A DNA stretch of 5,937 bases from positions 1 to 5,937 of the forward strand of contig JBMFGW010000161.1 of the NCBI GenBank assembly GCA_049977145.1, read 5' to 3'. The notes beneath the pieces were generated by a model, which saw only the letters and a program-made list of their open reading frames with translations, searched no databases and had not been told where the DNA came from. The position numbers were made by a program, and so were the translations under genes. Numbering within the stretch: position 1 is the stretch's first letter; each line of letters begins with the position of its first letter. Below are positions 1 to 5,517 of the stretch, one piece after another. The stretch comes from JAMDCX01 sp049977145. Its GTDB lineage: Bacteria > Planctomycetota > Phycisphaerae > WQYP01.

Positions 1-1502
1 GCGATGTGTTTCCATCCAATCAGATTGAACGCATGATCCGGGATATGTACGCACACAATCTGACGGAGGCAGCCTTAAAAAATCGTATTATTGAGGAAAT
101 TGACACGCAGAGATTCCGTAAAATTACCGACGCCACGTTGGAAGGCTTGGCCAAGCGATCCTTGAATTTATCAGCCATTGTGGGCAAATCCGTGGAGGCG
201 CGGGAGCGCCGCCTTGTGCCGGAGGTTATTGAGGACTTTTTCAGATCCGCCGCTCCGGTCGTGGGAGTTTTTCCCAGAGAATTGCGGGCCGGTGGCCATG
301 TTTACCGTGTGGGGAAGGTGCCGCGCAATTTATGGCCGCTGGGTGAGCAACTTGAGCCCCGCTTCGGCAAGCTGGGGCGGGAATATCAGCAAATTGTTTT
401 CGATAAAAACCTGCTGACCAGGGAAAACACCGCAGAGTGGGTAACGCCGGGGCATCCGCTTTTTGAAACCGTGCGGGAAAGCCTTTCCAGTTCGGTTCAT
501 GACGACCTCCTGCGGGGAGCGGTGTTCTACGATCTGCATCATTCCGTCCCCTATCGACTGGATGTTTTTTCCGCGTCCATTAAGGATGGACGGGGTAATC
601 AGCTACATCGGCGGCTTTTTGCGGTATACAGCGACGCGCAGGGGACCATTGCCATCAAGCAGCCCACCGTTTTCTTGGATTTATCACCGGCACCGGAAGG
701 TACGCCCTCGCCATCCGGCAGCGGTTTGCCAACGCGGTTGGACCTCGAACGGGCGCTGATGGAGCGCGAACTCAAGGGCTTTCTGGAAGAGACCATCACT
801 GGCCGACAGAAAGAAATTGAAGTTGTGCGCCAGCATGTCAAGATCAGCCTCAATGAACTTATTCACCGCCAGAACCTGACCTTTGCCCGGCTGTCGGAAC
901 AGCAGCAGAATGGGGATAAATCACCGCAACTGGCGGGAAATATCAAGCAGGCCGCGGATCGTATCGAAGACCTGAATCACCGATTGGAAAACCGCCTGCG
1001 GGAACTGGATCAGGAACATCAATGTGCCATCGGCGATATTCAATTCATCGGTGCGGCGTGGGTGCTGCCACACCCGGAACGGGCGAACCCCGGCATGGCG
1101 GCGATGGTGCGGGATGATGATATTGAACGCATCGCCGTGGAAGCGGTGATTGCCTATGAAAAAACGCAGGGCCGGAATGTCGAAAGCGTGGAAACGCAGG
1201 ATCGCGGCTTTGATTTAATTTCCCGAAAGCCGCATTCAGAAGACGCCGCCACCGCAATAGAAGTGCGGTTTATCGAAGTGAAGGGCCGCAGTGCCATCGG
1301 CGAAATTGCGTTAAGCAGCAATGAGTATAAGACTGCGGCGCGGTTGAAACATGATTATTGGCTGTATGTGGTATATAACTGCGGCACCAAACCGGAAGTG
1401 CATGTGATACGTAATCCGGCCCGATTAGGTTGGCGCGAGGTCATGGCGGTGGAACATTATTCCGCCCCGGCAGCGGCAATTTTGGGGGCGGAGGGGAAAT
1501 AA
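1..1502 (+). CDS. C-terminal part of SNF2-type defence helicase with DUF3883 domain (DrmD-like), 5' end outside window
   Basis: The reading frame is open from the first bases (codons at 3-5, 6-8 and so on) to a TAA at 1500-1502, so the gene starts to the left; the GTG at 6 is unlikely to be the true start. Numbering from that GTG, residues about 1-245 resemble the region after the motor in large SNF2-type helicases. Residues about 246-338 are charged, heptad-like and probably coiled coil. Residues about 375-475 match DUF3883: a GFDLI segment with D403, then a FIEVKGR strand with E424 and K426, the spacing of a PD-(D/E)XK-like core. DUF3883 is common on defence helicases, including SNF2 proteins such as DrmD of class 1 DISARM. 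The likely role is ATP-driven sensing or translocation on foreign DNA. No helicase motif lies in the window, so the motor is inferred from the C-terminal part and from the methylase downstream. Another DUF3883-bearing helicase is possible. Confidence 0.8.
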   Translation, partial: DVFPSNQIERMIRDMYAHNLTEAALKNRIIEEIDTQRFRKITDATLEGLAKRSLNLSAIVGKSVEARERRLVPEVIEDFFRSAAPVVGVFPRELRAGGHVYRVGKVPRNLWPLGEQLEPRFGKLGREYQQIVFDKNLLTRENTAEWVTPGHPLFETVRESLSSSVHDDLLRGAVFYDLHHSVPYRLDVFSASIKDGRGNQLHRRLFAVYSDAQGTIAIKQPTVFLDLSPAPEGTPSPSGSGLPTRLDLERALMERELKGFLEETITGRQKEIEVVRQHVKISLNELIHRQNLTFARLSEQQQNGDKSPQLAGNIKQAADRIEDLNHRLENRLRELDQEHQCAIGDIQFIGAAWVLPHPERANPGMAAMVRDDDIERIAVEAVIAYEKTQGRNVESVETQDRGFDLISRKPHSEDAATAIEVRFIEVKGRSAIGEIALSSNEYKTAARLKHDYWLYVVYNCGTKPEVHVIRNPARLGWREVMAVEHYSAPAAAILGAEGK

Positions 1503-1528
1503 CCAAGCTTCAACGGCGCGCAACGGGA

Positions 1529-1561
1529 TTGTCGCCCGGAAGTGTTAATTTGTTGTACAAT
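1529..1561 (+). promoter_or_regulatory. Weak candidate internal promoter
   Basis: A TACAAT hexamer at 1556-1561 resembles a sigma-70 -10 box and lies in an A/T-rich patch within G+C-rich DNA. The best -35-like hexamer is TTGTCG at 1529-1534, but the 21-base spacer is too long for a good promoter and there is no extended -10 TG. It would drive the three-gene block and the methylase separately from the helicase. The evidence is composition plus one good hexamer, so the call is tentative. Confidence 0.2.
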
Positions 1562-1609
1562 ATCCCCGTGCCCGTTGGCAAGAAAATACGTCGGCGGAAA
1601 TCGGGTGGT

Positions 1610-1619
1610 ACTGGCCAGT
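1610..1619. repeat. Perfect 10-base palindrome ACTGGCCAGT
   Basis: ACTGGCCAGT is its own reverse complement and lies about 60 bases before the start codon of the next gene. It could be an operator half-site pair or chance. A related CTGGCC/GGCCAG inverted repeat occurs in the other gap of the operon (4120-4136). Confidence 0.3.
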
Positions 1620-1665
1620 GGTGCGGTATCCCCGCTGGTAAAACCTGTAGGCCGCTTTTTGCATT

Positions 1666-1674
1666 GGAGTAAGG
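1666..1674 (+). promoter_or_regulatory. Ribosome binding site supporting the GTG start at 1678
   Basis: GGAGTAAGG contains GGAG ending 8 bases before GTG 1678. The next in-frame ATG lies about 40 codons in (codon 42), so this site decides for the GTG start. Confidence 0.65.
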
Positions 1675-1677
1675 CTC

Positions 1678-2922
1678 GTGACGCTCGATAACGTCAACAC
1701 ACGCGAGGAAGCCATACAGGCCTTGGATGGATATTCCTCCGAACGGCAGGAGGAACTCACAAAAGACCAAAAGACTGGCCGTCCGCTGCTCAAGACGTAC
1801 ATGCTGGAAACAGTCCCGCCGCATGTGCGTGAGCCGTCCGTTGAAGTTTTATTCGCCGCCGCCGGTGTGACACTTACACCGATAGATGAGACACTTTTCC
1901 GCGCGTTCGGCCAGCGTGAGCAGCGGGTTATCGGTTTGGTCGAGAAACTGCTGCCGCGTTATCCGGTTTTCTACAGCCTTGAGGATTCGCATATTGCGGA
2001 CCGGTTCGTAAAGAACCTGGTCCAGCAAAATGCCATGCTGGACCGCCTTTGGATCAGCGGGCGGGCGTTCGCCGATCTTTTTAAGTTTATCCTCGGAAAT
2101 ACCCCCAAGCAGCGTTACGGGCGCATGGTCTTCCAATACGCCAATGTCTACGAATCCGCCGATTACGGAGACCCGGAAGCCGGCCAATCCGATTCGGAGA
2201 CAAACTCCCGAGATCGCGATGACGGAGACCAGCCGGTGGTCGAACGGCGTTCCAATAAAACGACCATCGTTGAACGCTTGAGCGTCCTGGAAAAGATCCT
2301 TCCGAAAATGCGTGGCCTCTACCAGCCGCTCAACGCCATCGCCCAATTACGTTTCCCGGCCACGGGCCGCGGCGGTCACGATTTCTTTTTCAACGGCAAG
2401 GTTACAAATCGCAGCGACAGCTTTAAGGACCATCGCCAGCATGTGGAGTTTGTTCTTGGCCGGTACAAGTTAGCTACCGAGTTAACCGAGCAGGCAGCCT
2501 GGGGCAGCCTGGAGCGCACCAGTATGTCCACCGCCGGTGAGAAGAAGGAGATACTCGGTGCCCCGGTCTATCTGGTTTTCCAGGAAGCATTGAGCCAGTC
2601 CACGTTTGAAACGTTTGTTCGCGCCACATTTAGCCGGAAGCACAGCCGCTTTGGCTTGTGGGGCGATCCGGTGCGGCTCGGGCCGACAAAGGTGCACGTC
2701 TACGCTGTTGACCGCCATATCTGGCAACCGCTGTTCCTGGAGATTACCGACAAGCAGATTGTGGCGATCGTTCCGAACGGTACCTGCGGCAACACGATCA
2801 ACCGGCTGGTGACAAATGTGCAGCAGTACCTTGATCCGGCGGTTGACGTCTGGGTTGGGGACCAGCGATATGACGACCTTCTGGCCACCCGGCAAGCCGG
2901 TGGGGAGAGCGAGACCAGATGA
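1678..2922 (+). CDS. Unknown 414-residue protein of a defence operon
   Basis: I do not recognise a family. The GTG start is chosen for its GGAG site 8 bases upstream. Three parts can be seen. Residues about 1-157 are mixed and probably mostly helical. Residues about 158-193 form a very acidic, Asp/Ser/Gly-rich linker, likely disordered. Residues about 194-414 form a second globular part. The stretch 325-394 alternates strands and conserved-looking residues (FGLWGDPVRLG, then DRHIWQPL, then PNGTCGNT, then a Trp-Val-Gly near 392) and looks like a compact alpha/beta domain. There is no signal peptide, membrane helix, zinc cluster or Walker motif, so it is probably cytoplasmic and not an ATPase. 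Its stop overlaps the next start as ATGA (2919-2922), which suggests coupled translation with the adjacent nuclease. A partner, regulator or target-recognition subunit of that nuclease is a reasonable inference, no more. Confidence 0.85.
   Translation: MTLDNVNTREEAIQALDGYSSERQEELTKDQKTGRPLLKTYMLETVPPHVREPSVEVLFAAAGVTLTPIDETLFRAFGQREQRVIGLVEKLLPRYPVFYSLEDSHIADRFVKNLVQQNAMLDRLWISGRAFADLFKFILGNTPKQRYGRMVFQYANVYESADYGDPEAGQSDSETNSRDRDDGDQPVVERRSNKTTIVERLSVLEKILPKMRGLYQPLNAIAQLRFPATGRGGHDFFFNGKVTNRSDSFKDHRQHVEFVLGRYKLATELTEQAAWGSLERTSMSTAGEKKEILGAPVYLVFQEALSQSTFETFVRATFSRKHSRFGLWGDPVRLGPTKVHVYAVDRHIWQPLFLEITDKQIVAIVPNGTCGNTINRLVTNVQQYLDPAVDVWVGDQRYDDLLATRQAGGESETR
2493..2512 (+). repeat. Two tandem copies of a 10-base unit inside the unknown gene
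   Basis: GGCAGCCTGG occurs at 2493-2502 and again directly at 2503-2512, a perfect head-to-tail pair. The unit length is not a multiple of three, so gain or loss of one copy would shift the frame near residue 275. Two copies is weak evidence for a functional slippage site. Confidence 0.5.
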
Positions 2923-4070
2923 ATTTTGAGGCGTTGATCGGCGACGATCTCTATCAACTCAACCTGGTGCTCTGGATGCTCCAACCGGCTCCGCCAGCGC
3001 GCGGTACCTCGCGCCGCACCTCGCAACAGCGGGGGGCAATCGCGGCTCCGAAGCCCACGATTGTCAATCCTGTTTTTCGGCAAGCGGGATTCCATTTGTA
3101 CGCAATCGAGCCATCACTGCCGTTGCCGCTGGAGCTGCGCGACAAATTAAGAAAAAGCGGCGTGGAAGTGAGCGACTCTCCGCGCCCGGATGTCGTCATG
3201 AAATCCGACGCCGGAGAATTTGCCGTTGTAGAATGCAAGAGGTCTCTCTTTGGTGGTGGCACGGGCCAGCCAGTAGATCACCTTCGGCCTCAGCGCCAAG
3301 CCCGCGGATTGCTGCTTAACGAGCCGACTGTTCTTTCGGGGGCCTTGGCGCTCAGTCCGTCAAACGTTAAAGCCTCAGCGGTTGTTTACCTGTTTCCGTC
3401 GAGTGGCCGCGCCGATCAGACCAAAGGCATCGAGTCCATAAACGCGGAGCTGCTGAAAGCAGGTTTCGCAACCGCCAGCCTGGTGGCATTCGCACTGGAG
3501 ATCAAGGGCGGCTGGGTTGTCATGCGTTCGCAGAAACTTAAAACGAAACAACCCCACCCTCCGTGGATTCCCGGCTCGCCAAAACTCCAATCCTGGCGGG
3601 TTCAACAAACCGCCGGCGCAAATTTCGACCCCCGCCCCATGTATATTATCCCCTGGATTCCGCGTGGCGACGCGAGTTCTGACGCGCCTGCAAAGCGACT
3701 CTTTGGCAACCGGATATTGGCGTGGGTGGTGATGCAGATTGGCCCGGCGACAGTACCCGCCGTCGTTAATCTTAGAGTTGATGAGGCACTGCGCCACGCG
3801 ACTCTGGGGCATTTTGAGCGATGGGAAAATAATGAGGAGAAGAAATTTCTGCGAAAAAATGCCCGTGATCTGGTTCGTAAGAGAATCGGGATGGCAAAAT
3901 CGGAGGCTCTCGCCACAGATGTGCCAGCCCCACCAGGCGATATCGCAGTGAACGTCGCCGACGAGGAGACAAAATCCACGATCATCGAGGCATTGCGCAG
4001 CGAGATTGACGAAAGCTGGAACGACAATCGGCAGGGCACGCTTTTTCCGGAAGACGAAGGTGCGGCGTGA
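2919..4070 (+). CDS. Predicted PD-(D/E)XK nuclease, 383 residues
   Basis: The ATG at 2919 overlaps the preceding stop (ATGA), and a GGGGAG stretch at 2902-2907 can serve as ribosome site. The key signature is in the first third: RPDVV with P90 and D91, then a strand ending VVECK with E105 and K107. Proline-Asp, a 13-residue spacer and Glu-x-Lys is the classic metal-dependent PD-(D/E)XK arrangement of restriction-type endonucleases. A QAR motif (Q127-R129) follows where the family usually has a conserved helix. Residues about 22-45 (Pro/Arg/Ser-rich) look like a flexible linker. Residues about 195-300 are rich in Trp and Pro and may form a separate substrate or partner domain. The last 80 residues are charged and helical, ending in an acidic tail. 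The likely role is DNA cleavage in the cytoplasm as an effector of the defence locus; the family is not one I can name. Substrate and trigger are unknown. Confidence 0.88.
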   Translation: MNFEALIGDDLYQLNLVLWMLQPAPPARGTSRRTSQQRGAIAAPKPTIVNPVFRQAGFHLYAIEPSLPLPLELRDKLRKSGVEVSDSPRPDVVMKSDAGEFAVVECKRSLFGGGTGQPVDHLRPQRQARGLLLNEPTVLSGALALSPSNVKASAVVYLFPSSGRADQTKGIESINAELLKAGFATASLVAFALEIKGGWVVMRSQKLKTKQPHPPWIPGSPKLQSWRVQQTAGANFDPRPMYIIPWIPRGDASSDAPAKRLFGNRILAWVVMQIGPATVPAVVNLRVDEALRHATLGHFERWENNEEKKFLRKNARDLVRKRIGMAKSEALATDVPAPPGDIAVNVADEETKSTIIEALRSEIDESWNDNRQGTLFPEDEGAA

Positions 4071-4165
4071 AAGGATTGCGAAGGAAGAACGCGGGTATTG
4101 GAAGCGGCACACAGGCCGCGCTGGCCAATGGCCAGCTCCGGCACGGCGCTGTTTCGGTAAGGTGA
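4067..4165 (+). CDS. Possible 32-residue coupling ORF between the two nuclease genes
   Basis: A GTG at 4067 overlaps the stop of the preceding gene (GTGA, 4067-4070), and the frame runs 32 codons to TGA at 4163-4165. That stop overlaps an ATG at 4165 (TGATG) and lies three bases before the preferred ATG at 4168. GAAGG at 4056-4060 sits 6 bases before the GTG. The peptide is small and basic (starts MKGLRRKNAG) with no known motif. It may only carry ribosomes across the gap between the nuclease genes. It could equally be chance, with the next gene starting upstream instead. The case rests only on overlap geometry and the ribosome site. Confidence 0.3.
   Translation: MKGLRRKNAGIGSGTQAALANGQLRHGAVSVR
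4120..4136 (+). repeat. 7-base-pair intercistronic hairpin
   Basis: GCTGGCC (4120-4126) and GGCCAGC (4130-4136) are perfect inverted repeats around the 3-base loop AAT. No T-run follows, so it is not a standard intrinsic terminator. It lies in the short gap before the second nuclease gene and might tune translation or mRNA stability there. A 7-pair G+C-rich stem can also arise by chance in DNA of this composition. Confidence 0.35.
4156..4162 (+). promoter_or_regulatory. Ribosome binding site that favours the ATG at 4168
   Basis: GGTAAGG ends 5 bases before ATG 4168 and only 2 bases before ATG 4165, so 4168 is the better-spaced start. Competing in-frame starts are GTG 4162, GTG 4060 (with a GGAAG about 6 bases upstream) and TTG 4006, the last needing a 65-base overlap with the previous gene. 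Confidence 0.45.
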
Positions 4166-4167
4166 TG

Positions 4168-5517
4168 ATGCTTAACCGAAGAAAAGAGAATCAATATCCA
4201 GCCACGGATGCCCGCAAGGCACCCCCTGCGTTGCCGTCGGCCCCGCAGGCCAAACCATTGGAATTCCTTGCTTACGCGCTCCCGCGAGCCAGCCAGGACG
4301 CGAATTCTCGCCGTGACTCCGGCGACGGATTCTACGTACATGACGAACCGCTGGGATTAAACGTCTCGTTCTTGGACTATGACGGCGTGATTATGTTTGC
4401 CGGGGCATTTGAGCAGCCAGAGGTCTCGCCGGTAGGCACCCGCGCCAAGTGCCTGAACTACGCCGACCTCGACCGCCGCGAGCGTGAATTCTTTTCAGCC
4501 TTCGAGAAGGGAATTCCAATCATATTTCTCCTCCCCGCGATTAATTCGCTTTCACACTATCAGACCGGTGCACTCACTGATCTCTTCCGCCGAATTACAC
4601 AGACGTTTGGCATTGGCCACTCACCGCTTCCGCAACCACATCCGGGGCTCGCCAGTGAGGTTCCGGAGTTCCGGGAATACATTCAGCGCCACGGTGTTGG
4701 CTATGCCGTGTTATCCGTGCCCGAAACTACGCCATACAAGCTAACGCCCATCTGCAGACAGGACGGGTACCTCTTCGGCCTGTCGCTGGCCGACAAATTA
4801 TTTATGCTCCCACGCACCCAGCCGGCGGTTGAGGCCCAGGTGGGTGACATGGTCCGCGATGCTGTCGCCGCGGTCATCGCCTATCGCAAACGGGTTTCGC
4901 GGGAGCTTCCCGCGTGGGTTGCCGAGTTTGCGTTTATTAGGGAAAAAGACATGAGGGCAGAAGCGGAAGGGCATCGGAAGCAATTTGAGAGTCTCGAAAC
5001 AAAAATCTCGGCTTATCAAGATTTCAAGGCCGCTCTTTGCCTGCAATCCGATCCGCTCGTGGAGGCTGTTGTGGAAATCTTTAACCACTTCTTTGGCCTC
5101 GACTTGGTGGGCGAAGATCAAAAAATAGAGGACAAGTTTCTGCTCGGCACGGATGGCAACGTTCTCGCCATCATTGAAGTCAAAGGTATCAACAGTAATT
5201 TTGATCGCAAGTTGGTCAATCAGCTTGACGACCACCGGGAAAGGCGGGAATTGCCGACAACGATTCCCGGCATCGCCATCGTCAATACCTTCCGTTCCGC
5301 AGAGTCGTTGGGTGGCAAGGATCAGCCGCCAAATTCGGAGATTATCGAAAAAGCGGTTCAGGACAATGTACTGCTGATCCGCACGCTGGATTTACTGCGC
5401 TTCGCGGACCTTGTCGAGAGGGGTAAACAAACGAAGGAAGATTTTAGGAACATCCTGCTCAACGAATCCGGATGGCTCAAAGTGGAAGGGGATAATGTTA
5501 CGGTGGTGAAGCAATGA
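4168..5517 (+). CDS. Two-domain protein with C-terminal PD-(D/E)XK-like nuclease core
   Basis: From ATG 4168 the product has 449 residues. The frame is open further back, so starts at 4165 or GTG 4060 are possible, but the extra residues are basic and featureless. Residues 1-40 look disordered. Residues about 60-160 alternate strands and helices (FLDYDGVIMFAG near 68-79; an Asp-Arg-Arg-Glu helix near 102-113; then a hydrophobic IPIIFLLP strand), suggesting a Rossmann or flavodoxin-like fold that could be a sensor or partner domain. Residues 258-298 are charged and probably coiled coil. The C-terminal part has Glu321-Asp322, a 14-residue spacer, then IIEVKG with E337 and K339. It continues with VNQLDDH and a late TLDLLRF strand, an arrangement typical of PD-(D/E)XK-like domains. 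It overlaps the methylase start as ATGA (5514-5517). The family is not one I can name; nuclease function is inferred from the motif. Confidence 0.85.
   Translation: MLNRRKENQYPATDARKAPPALPSAPQAKPLEFLAYALPRASQDANSRRDSGDGFYVHDEPLGLNVSFLDYDGVIMFAGAFEQPEVSPVGTRAKCLNYADLDRREREFFSAFEKGIPIIFLLPAINSLSHYQTGALTDLFRRITQTFGIGHSPLPQPHPGLASEVPEFREYIQRHGVGYAVLSVPETTPYKLTPICRQDGYLFGLSLADKLFMLPRTQPAVEAQVGDMVRDAVAAVIAYRKRVSRELPAWVAEFAFIREKDMRAEAEGHRKQFESLETKISAYQDFKAALCLQSDPLVEAVVEIFNHFFGLDLVGEDQKIEDKFLLGTDGNVLAIIEVKGINSNFDRKLVNQLDDHRERRELPTTIPGIAIVNTFRSAESLGGKDQPPNSEIIEKAVQDNVLLIRTLDLLRFADLVERGKQTKEDFRNILLNESGWLKVEGDNVTVVKQ

Larger units (their letters stand above)
1503..1677 (+). other. Intergenic gap between helicase and second gene
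   Basis: This 175-base gap is the only substantial non-coding stretch in an otherwise overlapping operon. It holds an A/T-rich patch around 1541-1563 (including the 8-base palindrome TTGTACAA at 1553-1560), a 10-base palindrome at 1610-1619, and the ribosome site of the next gene at its right end. The short frames that cross it show no protein I recognise. No strong hairpin followed by a T-run is visible, so nothing supports a terminator. Transcription from the helicase gene probably continues through it, with or without an internal promoter. Confidence 0.6.

Noticed and set aside
145..156. 12-base palindrome GCTTGGCCAAGC
   Set aside because: It lies within the helicase coding sequence, and such GGCC-centred palindromes are expected by chance in G+C-rich DNA.
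1430..1672. Plus-strand 80-codon frame spanning the end of the helicase gene and the gap
   Set aside because: Its start lies inside the DUF3883 gene in another frame, it lacks a convincing ribosome site, and the product is Gly/Arg-rich with no motif.
1542..1691. Plus-strand frame from GTG 1542 through the gap into the next gene (about 49 codons)
   Set aside because: The purine stretch before the GTG is too close to serve as a ribosome site, and the frame overlaps the better supported GTG 1678 gene.
1849..2346. Minus-strand open frame (165 codons) opposite the unknown gene
   Set aside because: The plus-strand gene has a good ribosome site and operon coupling; the antisense frame has no motif or supporting context.
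2482..2895. Minus-strand open frame (137 codons) opposite the patterned C-terminal domain
   Set aside because: The plus-strand product has a fold-like pattern here, so the antisense frame is a shadow of it.
3375..4112. Long minus-strand open frame (245 codons) opposite the first nuclease gene
   Set aside because: It lies fully opposite a gene with a clear nuclease motif and operon overlaps; its translation has no recognisable domain, and long antisense frames are common in G+C-rich coding DNA.
4006..4164. N-terminal extension of the second nuclease back to TTG 4006
   Set aside because: It needs a rare TTG start and a 65-base overlap with the previous gene, and the added residues are basic and low in structure. 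GTG 4060 remains a weaker alternative.
4798..5235. Minus-strand open frame (145 codons) opposite the second nuclease gene
   Set aside because: It is a shadow of the coding sequence with the nuclease motif; no domain is visible in it.
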